A stretch of 64,000 nt of DNA from Actinokineospora enzanensis DSM 44649 (GTDB lineage: Bacteria > Actinomycetota > Actinomycetes > Mycobacteriales > Pseudonocardiaceae), in NCBI RefSeq assembly GCF_000374445.1, contig NZ_KB894410.1:163544-227543 (forward strand). Reading direction: 5' to 3'. Shown here piece by piece: positions 1 through 9,051 of this stretch; the first letter of the stretch is position 1; every line of letters starts with the position of its first letter. The notes beneath the pieces are model-generated. The model ran no database searches and had not been told where the DNA came from. It saw only the letters and a list, made by a program, of their open reading frames with translations. A program made the position numbers and the translations under genes.

Positions 1-252
1 CTGATTGACCGCCGCTTGCCCCACGTCGCGCACCGGGCGGACCAGCCGCAGGAACGGACCGGGCAGCGTCTCCCCGGGGTTGGTCAGGTCCCGCACGCCG
101 AAACCGGTGTCGACGAGCACCAGCCCGTCGTCGGACTCGGCGAGCAGCACATGGCACACCATGTGGGCGAAGCGGAACAGGCCGGGTTCGCCGTCGACCA
201 GGCGGCCGCCCAGCGGGTGCATGCTGCCGCAGTCGAGGTGTCGAACGCGCAC
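1..252 (-). CDS. MBL-fold metallo-hydrolase, N-terminal part only
   Basis: The gene runs off the left edge, so only the first 84 codons are present. A GTG start at 252 gives MRVRHLDCGSMHPLGGRLVD, followed by a strand-forming stretch HVLLAESDDGLVLVDTGFG. That stretch is typical of the first beta strands of metallo-beta-lactamase-fold hydrolases. The metal-binding HxHxDH motif would lie beyond the window, so the fold call rests on the N-terminus alone and the substrate is unknown. The gene follows the tetR-type gene by 13 nt on the same strand, so the two probably share a transcript and the regulator probably controls this enzyme. Confidence 0.65.
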   Translation of the reverse strand, partial: MRVRHLDCGSMHPLGGRLVDGEPGLFRFAHMVCHVLLAESDDGLVLVDTGFGVRDLTNPGETLPGPFLRLVRPVRDVGQAAVNQ

Positions 253-265
253 GGGAGATGTCCTT

Positions 266-829
266 TCAGTGCTTGGTGAGCAACGGTGCGAGTGTGGTGG
301 TGACGGCGCGCAACGGTGCCGTGTCGCGCTGGTTGCGAGACAACAGCAGGGCGCCCTCGACCGCGGCGAGGACCGTGGTGGCCAGGGTGTCCGGCGCGGC
401 CAGGCCGTGCCGGGCCAGGTGGGCGCTGATCACCGCGTGCCACCCGGCGAACCCGCGCGCGCAGGCGGCGCGCACCCGTTCGGCGTCCCCGACATCCTGC
501 GCGACCGTCCCGATCGGACACCCCCGCTGGAAGTCGGAATCCGCCAGGTGGGCGGCCAGCGTGTCGGTGATGGCGGTCAGCGCGGTCGCCGGGTCGGGCG
601 CGGTCTCGAAGATCGACTCGATGGTGCCGCGCAGCTCGGTCGCGGCCAGCTCGACGGCCTCGGCCACCAGCTGGTCCTTGCCCTCGGGGAAGTGGAAGTA
701 CAGCGAGCCCCTGGGCAGCCCGCCCGCGCTGAGCACCTGGTTGACGCCGGTGCCGTGGTAGCCGCGGGTGCGCAGCAGCTCGGCGGCGGCGCGCAGGGTG
801 CGGTCGCGGGTGTCGGTGCGGCGAGGCAT
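266..829 (-). CDS. TetR/AcrR family transcriptional repressor (LmrA/YxaF-like)
   Basis: This is a 187-residue one-domain repressor. Residues about 8-50 form the DNA-binding helix-turn-helix, including HGTGVNQVLSAGGLPRGSLY and the FHFPEGKDQL that usually follows it. The C-terminal half resembles the ligand domain of the LmrA/YxaF subgroup. It is the first gene of a leftward pair with the metallo-hydrolase. The palindrome at 834-857 lies directly upstream of its ATG, which fits autorepression. The ligand is not predictable. The TetR assignment is firm; the LmrA/YxaF subgroup is likely from the PRGSLYFHFPEGK signature and the operator sequence. Confidence 0.9.
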   Translation of the reverse strand: MPRRTDTRDRTLRAAAELLRTRGYHGTGVNQVLSAGGLPRGSLYFHFPEGKDQLVAEAVELAATELRGTIESIFETAPDPATALTAITDTLAAHLADSDFQRGCPIGTVAQDVGDAERVRAACARGFAGWHAVISAHLARHGLAAPDTLATTVLAAVEGALLLSRNQRDTAPLRAVTTTLAPLLTKH

Positions 830-833
830 GGGC

Positions 834-857
834 TTACTATACAGACCGGTCTAGTAA
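834..857. promoter_or_regulatory. Candidate TetR operator between the tetR gene and the aldose epimerase gene
   Basis: The perfect 10-bp palindrome AGACCGGTCT lies at 843-852, flanked by AT-rich TTACTA (834-839) and TAGTAA (852-857). LmrA/YxaF-type repressors are known to bind sites built on TAGAC/GTCTA half-sites, and this site lies 5 nt from the repressor's start codon. Binding here would block the leftward promoter and could also affect the rightward gene starting at 884. Confidence 0.6.
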
Positions 858-883
858 AAACGCACGCCGTAGGCTCCGGGGGC

Positions 884-1771
884 ATGGAGGAGACCGAGAT
901 TCGCGCGGGCGGGGCCCGCGCCGTCGTCACCGCCCTCGGCGCCACGCTGCGCCTGTTCGAGGTCGACGGTGTGCCCTACCTGGAGAGCTTCCCGGCGGGC
1001 GAGCCCGCGCCGATGGGGTCCGGTGCCGTGTTGGTGCCCTGGCCGAACCGCGTCGCGGGTGCGCAATGGACGCACGAGGGCGAGACGCTGCACTTGGCGG
1101 TGACCGAACCGGCGCGAGGCAATGCCAGTCACGGATTGGTGCGCAAGGAAGTCTGGGAGGTCGTCGAACACGCGGAAGCCGCCGTTACCCTGGCGGTCAC
1201 GATCGACGGCCGCCCCGGCTGGCCGTTCCCGTTCCGCGCGACCATGACCTACGCCCTCGACAGTACCGGCCTGACCGTCACCCACGGCGTGCAGAACCTG
1301 GGCGACCGGCCCATGCCGTTCGGCGTCGGCGCCCACCCCTACCCCCGGCCGGGTGGTCTCGATGTGGACGACTGTGTGCTCACCCTCGCCGCCACCACAC
1401 ACCTGCCGCTCGACCCGAAACTGATGGTCCCGACCGGACCCGCGACACCCATGCCCCGATTCAGCCAACTCGTCCGGGACGTCACCCTCGACGACGCCTT
1501 CGGCGGCTGCGAACCCGGCCCGGACGGACTGGTCCGGCACACCCTGCGCGGCCCCGGCGGGGGTGTCGACGTGTGGGCCGACCCGGTGTTCCGCTGGGTC
1601 CAGGTGTACACACCGGACTCGTTCCCCGGCCACGACGGCGGCGCGGTCGCGGTCGAACCGATGACCTGCCCGCCCGACGCGCTGAATTCCGACACAGATC
1701 TCCTGATCGCCGCGCCGGGCACGCGCTGGACCGGCTCGTGGGGGATCACGCCGCTAGGGTCGGGCGCGTGA
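884..1771 (+). CDS. Aldose 1-epimerase family protein
   Basis: A 295-residue galactose-mutarotase-like enzyme that would interconvert alpha and beta anomers of a hexose. The family features are present: NRVAG near residue 50, the catalytic histidine region FGVGAHPYPRPG near residue 145, and a late glutamate in GGAVAVEPMTCPPDALNS that corresponds to the catalytic base. The start at ATG 884 was chosen because the protein then begins at the first beta strand, whereas the open frame to the left is a shadow of other genes. Its TGA overlaps the start of the amidohydrolase gene, so the two are probably translationally coupled. The sugar substrate cannot be told. Confidence 0.88.
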   Translation: MEETEIRAGGARAVVTALGATLRLFEVDGVPYLESFPAGEPAPMGSGAVLVPWPNRVAGAQWTHEGETLHLAVTEPARGNASHGLVRKEVWEVVEHAEAAVTLAVTIDGRPGWPFPFRATMTYALDSTGLTVTHGVQNLGDRPMPFGVGAHPYPRPGGLDVDDCVLTLAATTHLPLDPKLMVPTGPATPMPRFSQLVRDVTLDDAFGGCEPGPDGLVRHTLRGPGGGVDVWADPVFRWVQVYTPDSFPGHDGGAVAVEPMTCPPDALNSDTDLLIAAPGTRWTGSWGITPLGSGA

Positions 1772-2979
1772 TGATCGCGGTTACAGGTGGATACGTGGTG
1801 CCGGTCGCCGGCCCTCCGATCGAGGGCGGGACTGTCCTGATCGAGCACGGGAAGATCGTGGCGGTCGGCCCGGCGGCCGATGTGGACATTCCGGACGACG
1901 TCGAGGTGGTGGACGCGGCGGGCACCTGGGTCCTGCCCGGCTTCGTCGAGGCGCACGGCCATCTCGGTGTGCACGAGGAGGCCGAGGGCTGGGCGGGCCA
2001 GGACACGAACGAGATGACCGACCCGAACACGGCCAGGGTCAAGGCGCTCGACGCGATCAACCCGGCGGACGAGGGCTTCCGGGACGCGTTGGCGGGCGGG
2101 GTCACGACCATCGTGGTGAAACCCGGCTCGGGCAACGTGATCGGTGGCCAGACCGTCGCGGTGAAGGCGTGGGGGCGCACGGTCGACGACATGCTGCTGC
2201 GGGATCCGGCCAGCATGAAGAGCGCGCTCGGGGAGAACCCGAAGCGGGTCTACGGCGAGAAGAAGGTCATGCCGTCGACCCGTCTCGGCGTGGCGGCGAT
2301 CATCCGGGAGGCGTTGACCAAGGCGCAGGACTACCAGGCGCGTCGGGAGTTCGCCCGGGAGGAAGGGAAGCCGTTCGAGCGGGATCTGACGTGTGAGGCC
2401 CTGGTGCGGGTGCTCGACGGGGAGATTCCGTGGTGTCAGCACGCGCATCGGGCGGATGACATCGCCACTGCGTTGCGTCTTGCCGACGAGTTCGGCTATC
2501 GGCTGGTGCTCAATCACGGGACCGAGGCGCATCTGCTCGCTGACCTGATTGCCGAGCGGGATATCCCGGTGGTGATCGGGCCGTTGTTCACCAGTCGAGT
2601 GAAGGTGGAGTTGCGGCAGCGGACTCTGCGCAATCCGGGGATTCTGGCGCGGGCAGGCGTGCGGATCGCGATCACTACGGATCATCCGGTGGTGCCGATC
2701 AACTTCCTGGTGCATCAGGTCACGTTGGCGGTGAAGGAAGGGCTGGACGCGGAGACCGGGCTGCGGTCCATCACGGTGAACCCGGCGGAGATGTTGGGGT
2801 TGGGGGATCGGGTGGGGGCGCTCGCACCCGGTCTGGACGCCGACGTAGTGCTGTGGTCCGGGGACCCGTTGGATGTGATGAGCCGGGCCATGCGCGTGTT
2901 CGTGAACGGTCGCGACGTCTACCACTTCGACGAGACCACGGGCGTCGGTGTGACCGCCGACCCGTACTACCGGGGCTGA
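1771..2979 (+). CDS. Amidohydrolase family protein (imidazolonepropionase-like)
   Basis: A 402-residue cytosolic metal-dependent hydrolase. The N-terminal small beta domain (TVLIEHGKIVAVG) is followed by the metal-binding GFVEAHGHLG (HxH at about residue 57). Later come the histidines of QHAHRADD and LNHGTEAHL and the aspartate of ITTDHP. The C-terminus returns to the small domain with GLDADVVLWSGDPLD. The ATG at 1771 overlaps the upstream TGA by one base, with a GTG three bases earlier as an alternative start. The family includes imidazolonepropionase and related cyclic-amide hydrolases. The substrate is not evident because the neighbours are not histidine-degradation genes. Confidence 0.88.
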   Translation: MIAVTGGYVVPVAGPPIEGGTVLIEHGKIVAVGPAADVDIPDDVEVVDAAGTWVLPGFVEAHGHLGVHEEAEGWAGQDTNEMTDPNTARVKALDAINPADEGFRDALAGGVTTIVVKPGSGNVIGGQTVAVKAWGRTVDDMLLRDPASMKSALGENPKRVYGEKKVMPSTRLGVAAIIREALTKAQDYQARREFAREEGKPFERDLTCEALVRVLDGEIPWCQHAHRADDIATALRLADEFGYRLVLNHGTEAHLLADLIAERDIPVVIGPLFTSRVKVELRQRTLRNPGILARAGVRIAITTDHPVVPINFLVHQVTLAVKEGLDAETGLRSITVNPAEMLGLGDRVGALAPGLDADVVLWSGDPLDVMSRAMRVFVNGRDVYHFDETTGVGVTADPYYRG

Positions 2980-2998
2980 GCACCGGCGGTGTCCGATA

Positions 2999-3028
2999 CC
3001 GGGACGGCCCGGAACAGGGCCGCCCCGG
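2999..3028. terminator. Hairpin between convergent genes
   Basis: The arms CCGGG-A-CGGCCC and GGGCCG-C-CCCGG flank a 6-nt loop; the A/C pair is the only mismatch. It sits between the amidohydrolase stop and the photolyase stop, so it could serve transcripts from both sides. There is no U-tract, as is usual in actinomycetes. Confidence 0.5.
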
Positions 3029-3068
3029 CACCACCGCGTCCGGTCAAGCAGGTGAAGCGGGCGACAGC

Positions 3069-4421
3069 TCAGGACTTGATCTTGTTGTAGTGGTCCAGGG
3101 CGATCTGGCGTTCGTGGGCGTGGTCGACGATGGGGGCCGGGTAGCCGGGGACGTCCGGGGGCTGGTGGACCTTCTTGCCGGTCAGCTCCCGTAGTTCCGG
3201 CACATAGCGCCGAATGTACTGACCGTCGGGGTCGAACTTCTCCCCCTGGGTGGTCGGGTTGAACACGCGGAAATACGGTGCCGCGTCCGTTCCCGAGCCT
3301 GCCGTCCACTGCCAGCCGTGCTGGTTCGAGGCCAGGTCGCCGTCGACAAGGTGTTTCATGAAGTGGCGAGCGCCCCACCACCATGGGATGTGCAGGTCCT
3401 TGACCAGGAAGCTGGCCACGATCATCCGAACCCGGTTGTGCATCCAGCCCTCGGCGAGCAGCTGCCGCATGCCTGCGTCCACGATGGGGTAGCCGGTCGC
3501 GCCTCGGCGCCAGGCGTCGAAGTTGTCGGTGGCCGTTGTTCCGCTGTCGTGGGGCATTGCGTCGAAGCGGTGGTTGTAGTTCTTGCGGGCGGTGTCGGGG
3601 CGATGCCACAGGACATCCGCGTAGAAGTCCCGCCAGGCCAGTTCGGTGCGATAGGTCTGGGGGCCTTGGCCGCGCCCTAGATCTGCCAGGAGTGTGCGGG
3701 GGTGGATGCAGCCCCAGCGCAGGTAGGGGGACATCCGGCTGGTTCCGTTCACCCCTGGGCGGTCGCGGTCCCGGTCGTAGTCGGCCAGGCGTTCGTCGTG
3801 GAATCGTTCCCAGGCCGAGTGGGCTGCTTTTTCGCCTGCCGCAGGCAGTTCCGCGTCCACGTGCGGGTCGTCGGGGATGTGGACCCGGCGGGGTCCACCG
3901 TCCTTTTCGGATGGATCAATCCAGTCCAGTGTGGACGCGGAAGTGTCCGCCGGGCGCCGCCAGCCGTGGTCGGCCCAGGTGCGGCTGAACGGGGTGAAGA
4001 CCTTGAACGGGGTGCCGTCGCCCTTGCGGACTCGGCCGGGGGCGACCGCGTAGGGGGAGCCGGTGCGGACGAAGTCCACGTCCAGTGCCTCGGCCACGGC
4101 GTCGTCGCGTTCCCGGCCATACGGTCCGTAGTCCGCCGACACGTGTACCGATGATGCTCCGACCGCCCGCACGATCCGGGGGACCACGTCCACCGGGTCG
4201 CCGTGCACCACCAGTAGGCGACCATCCAGTTGCTCGTCCAGGTCCCGCAGGCATCGGTACAGGAACGCCACTCGCGGTGAGCCTGAGGGCCGCAACAACC
4301 GGTCGTCGAGTACGAAAAGGGCCAAGCCGCGTCGGGATTGTTCGGCCGCTGCCAGCAGTGCCGGGTGGTCGCCGGTACGGAGATCTCGGCGGAACCACAC
4401 CACTGCGGGAGAGTCGGTCAC
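3069..4421 (-). CDS. phr: Deoxyribodipyrimidine photolyase
   Basis: A 450-residue flavoprotein of the cryptochrome/photolyase family, which repairs UV-induced cyclobutane pyrimidine dimers using blue light. The GTG start at 4421 gives TDSPAVVWFRRDLRTGDHPAL, the usual first beta strand of the antenna-binding alpha/beta domain. The FAD-binding helical domain shows SRMSPYLRWGCIHPRTLL, RTELAWRDFYADVLWHRP, DAGMRQLLAEGWMHNRVRM and DLASNQHGWQWTAGSGTDAAPYFR, all diagnostic. It is a single gene with the citrate synthase gene lying upstream on the same strand. Class I CPD photolyase is the most likely activity. Confidence 0.95.
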   Translation of the reverse strand: MTDSPAVVWFRRDLRTGDHPALLAAAEQSRRGLALFVLDDRLLRPSGSPRVAFLYRCLRDLDEQLDGRLLVVHGDPVDVVPRIVRAVGASSVHVSADYGPYGRERDDAVAEALDVDFVRTGSPYAVAPGRVRKGDGTPFKVFTPFSRTWADHGWRRPADTSASTLDWIDPSEKDGGPRRVHIPDDPHVDAELPAAGEKAAHSAWERFHDERLADYDRDRDRPGVNGTSRMSPYLRWGCIHPRTLLADLGRGQGPQTYRTELAWRDFYADVLWHRPDTARKNYNHRFDAMPHDSGTTATDNFDAWRRGATGYPIVDAGMRQLLAEGWMHNRVRMIVASFLVKDLHIPWWWGARHFMKHLVDGDLASNQHGWQWTAGSGTDAAPYFRVFNPTTQGEKFDPDGQYIRRYVPELRELTGKKVHQPPDVPGYPAPIVDHAHERQIALDHYNKIKS

Positions 4422-4483
4422 GGCAGGCAACGCTACCGATCCCGTACGGTCGGCGCAGCGCGGGCTGCCGGGCGGCAAACAAA

Positions 4484-4516
4484 ACGCGGCGCCGTCGGTG
4501 GTCGACGGCGCCGCGT
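4484..4516 (-). terminator. Strong hairpin terminator downstream of citrate synthase
   Basis: Two perfect 14-nt arms (4484-4497 and 4503-4516, ACGCGGCGCCGTCG and its complement) enclose a 5-nt loop. It starts 17 nt beyond the citrate synthase stop, and 62 nt before the photolyase start, so the two genes are probably transcribed separately. Confidence 0.8.
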
Positions 4517-4532
4517 GGAGAACAAGCCGGGT

Positions 4533-5849
<1,317 letters not shown>

Positions 5850-6086
5850 GCAAGTACCTCTCACACTCGGGCAGGGCGGCGGTGACGGCCGAGCCGGAAC
5901 GGCCCTGGTCGGGTGCGATCGCGGCCTCGCCTGCCTCGGCCACAGCGCAGCACCGCCCCATTGGGGTCCTGAGCCTCCTACGCTAGTGCTCCACGCGCAT
6001 TACGGACAGCCGTGGCGAGCCTGGTCGGGCACTGTTGGGACACGTATCACAGACCGTGTGCCCCGCCCACCGAATTCCCCACCCCG

Positions 6087-6671
6087 TCACCCGGCGGAAA
6101 GCCCACCGAGAAGCAGGTCCGCCAGCACCCGGAACGCCTCCGCGTCCGACACCTCGGCGCGTGCGCCCAGCACACCCGACTGAATGCCCTCGATCAGCCA
6201 GCCCGCCATCTCGGCAACCATCGGCGCGTGCACGTCCCGAAAGAGACCGTCGGCGACACCCTCCAGTATGAATCCGCGGATTCGATCGGCCGCGGCTTTC
6301 GCATTCCGCTCGTACACCGCCCGGGTACCGGCGTGCGCGGCGACGTCGGCAACGAACGCGGGCGAGGCGACGCCGAGCTCTTCGGCGGCCCCGGCCAGGT
6401 AGCGGGCGATTCGCTCGCGCGCGTCGGTGGCGGTCGCGGCGCGTTTCTCGATCCGCTCGGTGGCGCCCCGGAAGAACTGGCCGACGACCTTGAGCGCGAG
6501 CTGTTCCTTGCTCGGGGCCAGCGCGTAGAGGGTGGATTTCGAGCAGCGCAGCCGGGCCGCGAAGTCGTCCAGGGTGGCCTCGGCGAAGCCCTCCGCGAGG
6601 AACAGCGCGAGCAGCTGGTCGAGCAGGGCGCTCTGCCGGGCGGTCGGCGTGCGTCTGACCGAGCGGGTCAC
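6087..6671 (-). CDS. TetR family transcriptional regulator
   Basis: A 194-residue repressor. The helix-turn-helix is near residues 12-55 (LFLAEGFAEATLDDFAARLRCSKSTLY, then ALAPSKEQL). The C-terminal region carries FVADVAAHAGTRAVYERNAKA, as in TetR proteins of the fatty-acid or xenobiotic type. The GTG start at 6671 has GGAGGA upstream. It is divergent from the acyl-CoA dehydrogenase gene, with two CAGTACTG sites in the gap, so control of that gene and of itself is likely. The ligand may be an acyl-CoA, which is inferred from the neighbour only. Confidence 0.9.
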   Translation of the reverse strand: MTRSVRRTPTARQSALLDQLLALFLAEGFAEATLDDFAARLRCSKSTLYALAPSKEQLALKVVGQFFRGATERIEKRAATATDARERIARYLAGAAEELGVASPAFVADVAAHAGTRAVYERNAKAAADRIRGFILEGVADGLFRDVHAPMVAEMAGWLIEGIQSGVLGARAEVSDAEAFRVLADLLLGGLSAG

Positions 6672-6733
6672 CAGCGTTTCCTCCGGACGTCGACGGGCGG
6701 TCTCCCCAGCGTATCGACAGGTCGGCGGGCTGG

Positions 6734-6763
6734 ACAGTACTGTGGAGCGTCCCGCAGTACTGG
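6734..6763. promoter_or_regulatory. Paired CAGTACTG operator-like sites
   Basis: CAGTACTG occurs at 6735-6742 and again at 6755-6762, exactly 20 bp apart (about two helical turns). Each copy is itself a palindrome, and the first extends to ACAGTACTGT. The pair lies in the 115-bp gap between the divergent tetR and acyl-CoA dehydrogenase genes, 25 nt upstream of the latter's ATG. Cooperative binding by the adjacent TetR protein is the simplest reading. Confidence 0.6.
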
Positions 6764-6786
6764 TTCTGGTATCCGAGAGGCCGAAC

Positions 6787-7932
6787 ATGCCTGCCGAGCG
6801 CCTGCTGCCCACCACCGAGGCCGAGGACCTGCTCAAGCTCACCCGCGAGATCGCCCGGGACGAACTGGCGCCGATCGCGTCGGAGTACGAGGAGCAGGAA
6901 CGATTCCCCCGCGAACAGTTCCGACTGCTCGGACGCAGCGGCCTGCTCGGATTGCCCTACCCGGAACAGTGGGGCGGCGCGGCACTGTCGTACGAGGTGT
7001 ACCTACAGGTGCTGGAGGAACTCGCGGCGGCGTGGATGTCGATCGGCGTGGGTGTCTCCGTGCACACCATGTCCTGCTACGCGCTCGCGGAGCACGGCAG
7101 TGACGAACAACGCGCGCGGTTCCTACCGGACATGCTCGGCGGTGACCTGCTGGGCGCGTACGCGCTATCGGAACCGCACGCGGGTTCCGACGCGGCCGCC
7201 CTGTCGACCCGGGCCCGCCGCGACGGCGACCAGTACGTGCTCAACGGCGCCAAAGCGTGGATCACCCACGGCGGCCACGCCGACTTCTACACCACCATGG
7301 TCCGCACCTCCGACGACGGCGGCCACGGCATCAGCTGCCTGCTGGTGGACGCGGCCACGCCCGGCCTCGGGTTCACCCCGCCGGAGCGGAAGATGGGCCT
7401 CACCGGGTCCACCACCACCCAGGTGCTCTTCGACGACGCGCGGGTGGCCGCCGACCGGCTGCTCGGCGCCGAGGGCGAGGGCCTGAAGATCGCCCTCACC
7501 GCGCTCAACTCCGGCCGCCTCGGCATCGCCGCGTGCGCGGTCGGCCTCGCCCAGGCCGCGCTCGACCAGGCCGTCGCCTACGCGCGGCAGCGCAACCAGT
7601 TCGGCCGGGCGATCATCGAGTTCCAGGGCCTGGAGTTCCTCATCGCCGACATGGCCGCCGCCGTGGAGTCCGCGCGGGCCACGTACCTGGAGGCCGCGCG
7701 CAGGCGCGACCGCGGGCTGTCGTTCGTGCGCCAGGCCTCGATCGCCAAGCTGGTGGCCACCGACGCGGCCATGAAGGTGACCACGGACGCGGTGCAGGTG
7801 CTCGGCGGCGCGGGCTACACCCGTGACTTCCCAGTGGAGCGGTACCTGCGCGAGGCGAAGGTGCCGCAGATCTTCGAGGGCACCAACCAGATCCAGCGCA
7901 TGGTGATCGCCCGCCAGCTGCGCAACGCCTGA
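6787..7932 (+). CDS. Acyl-CoA dehydrogenase
   Basis: A 381-residue FAD enzyme that introduces the alpha-beta double bond into an acyl-CoA. All family landmarks are present: YALSEPHAGSDAAAL and WITHGG in the middle beta domain, RKMGLTGSTTTQVLFDD, GLAQAALDQAVAYARQRNQFG, and the C-terminal GGAGYTRDFPVERYLREAKV. The last is followed by QIFEGTNQIQ, where the glutamate is the catalytic base. The start ATG 6787 follows the divergent promoter region with the paired operators. No electron-transfer flavoprotein or other beta-oxidation gene is adjacent, so chain-length specificity is open. Confidence 0.94.
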   Translation: MPAERLLPTTEAEDLLKLTREIARDELAPIASEYEEQERFPREQFRLLGRSGLLGLPYPEQWGGAALSYEVYLQVLEELAAAWMSIGVGVSVHTMSCYALAEHGSDEQRARFLPDMLGGDLLGAYALSEPHAGSDAAALSTRARRDGDQYVLNGAKAWITHGGHADFYTTMVRTSDDGGHGISCLLVDAATPGLGFTPPERKMGLTGSTTTQVLFDDARVAADRLLGAEGEGLKIALTALNSGRLGIAACAVGLAQAALDQAVAYARQRNQFGRAIIEFQGLEFLIADMAAAVESARATYLEAARRRDRGLSFVRQASIAKLVATDAAMKVTTDAVQVLGGAGYTRDFPVERYLREAKVPQIFEGTNQIQRMVIARQLRNA

Positions 7933-8045
7933 ATTCCGTCGGGTGTCGCCCGCGCCCCTCACATCCGGCGGCCACCGAGCGATGATCACCGCATGGGGAG
8001 CTTTGTCTTGGCCCACCGCGCCCATGTGTGGGACGGGGGCGCCCG

Positions 8046-8678
8046 GTGAGCAAGCCGATCCTGGCCGAGCACGTGGCCGACATCCTGACCAGGCTGGCCT
8101 GCAACGGCCTGGACGAGACCCGAAAACGCGCGGCGGACACCCTGCAGGACGCGGTGGTCGGCAGGTTGCGCCGGATCCGCCGAGCCGCGGTGTTCGACCT
8201 GTTCGAGGCCGACCCGGCCGCCGAACGCCACCGGCTGGCCTTCGTGACGGTGCTCGACGAGCAGCTCACCCGGGACCCGGGATATCGCGCGGCCATCTCG
8301 GATCTTGCCAGGGCCGCGGGCGCGCCCCTGATCGTGGCGGCATTCCCGGACGACGACCGGCCATTCCCATTACCACCCAAGCGAATCCTCCTCGGCGCGG
8401 GCGCGGCGGTCCTGGTCCTGGTCCTGTTCTTCGGCGGCCGCGCCCTGTATACGGAGATGACCGACGAACCGGTGCGCGACGGAACCACTCCATGCCGGAC
8501 ATTCTGGGCGCTCAAGGAACCGGACCAGCGAAGCCTGCTCGTCCGTGCTTACGAGGAACGCGGCCAGACCCGCCGCTCCGACGACCCGTATTTCGTGGCG
8601 GCCGTGCTCTACGCCTGCGGCCAACAACCGGAAGACACGGTGAACCAGATTCTCGACGCCGCGGCCCTCGGCCGTTGA
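8046..8678 (+). CDS. Uncharacterised single-pass membrane protein
   Basis: About 210 residues, not a family I recognise. Residues about 1-110 are hydrophilic, helical and rich in Arg/Ala, and look cytoplasmic (DETRKRAADTLQDAVVGRLRR). One membrane segment follows at about residues 114-132 (ILLGAGAAVLVLVLFFGGRAL). The remainder of about 75 residues contains two cysteines (TTPCRTFW and LYACGQQ) that could pair outside the cell. The GTG at 8046 was chosen because GACGGGGG precedes it; an earlier GTG at 8028 has no ribosome site. It ends only 10 nt from the convergent small gene at 8689. Confidence 0.6.
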   Translation: MSKPILAEHVADILTRLACNGLDETRKRAADTLQDAVVGRLRRIRRAAVFDLFEADPAAERHRLAFVTVLDEQLTRDPGYRAAISDLARAAGAPLIVAAFPDDDRPFPLPPKRILLGAGAAVLVLVLFFGGRALYTEMTDEPVRDGTTPCRTFWALKEPDQRSLLVRAYEERGQTRRSDDPYFVAAVLYACGQQPEDTVNQILDAAALGR

Positions 8679-8688
8679 CGTGGCGGGC

Positions 8689-9051
8689 TCACCCTGCGCC
8701 GGTGATCAGTCCTTCGATGTGCTCGAAGATATCGGCGTCGGTCTCCTGTTGCCAGGAAGGCAACTCGTCCCAATCGGCCACATAGGACGCTTTGGGCGCC
8801 TCGATGTACTTGTACACCTGGGCGATCCAGCACAGCGCGACGAACCGTCCCTTTTGGACTCTTGTCAATCGGGTCGCGTCCCCGATCTCCACGAACGCCC
8901 GCACCTGCTCGTAGACAGCATTCGCGGCGGCCCGCTCCCAGTCGGGGGTGTCCGCCCAGGGGGTGACGTAGCCTGCTTTGGGCTCACCGGGGAAGTGCTT
9001 GCGCACCCCGTCGATCCACGCCCGCCGGAAGACCTGCCCACCCTCGATCAC
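8689..9051 (-). CDS. Conserved small protein with duplicated W-P-W motif, in operon with XRE regulator
   Basis: A 120-residue soluble protein of unknown function. Two similar blocks can be seen: PKAGYVTPWADTPDWERAAA with NAVYEQVRAF behind it (about residues 23-52), and PKASYVADWDELPSWQQETD with ADIFEHIEGL behind it (about 86-115). This indicates an internal duplication of a roughly 30-residue unit. The GTG start at 9051 overlaps the stop of the upstream XRE gene by four bases (GTGA), so the two are translationally coupled. A role with that regulator, for instance as a partner or effector, is inference. Confidence 0.75.
   Translation of the reverse strand: MIEGGQVFRRAWIDGVRKHFPGEPKAGYVTPWADTPDWERAAANAVYEQVRAFVEIGDATRLTRVQKGRFVALCWIAQVYKYIEAPKASYVADWDELPSWQQETDADIFEHIEGLITGAG

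Noticed and set aside
1339..3609. 756-codon leftward open frame
   Set aside because: It runs opposite the epimerase, amidohydrolase and part of the photolyase gene and has Arg/His/Pro-rich shadow composition with no domain; those genes have clear motifs.
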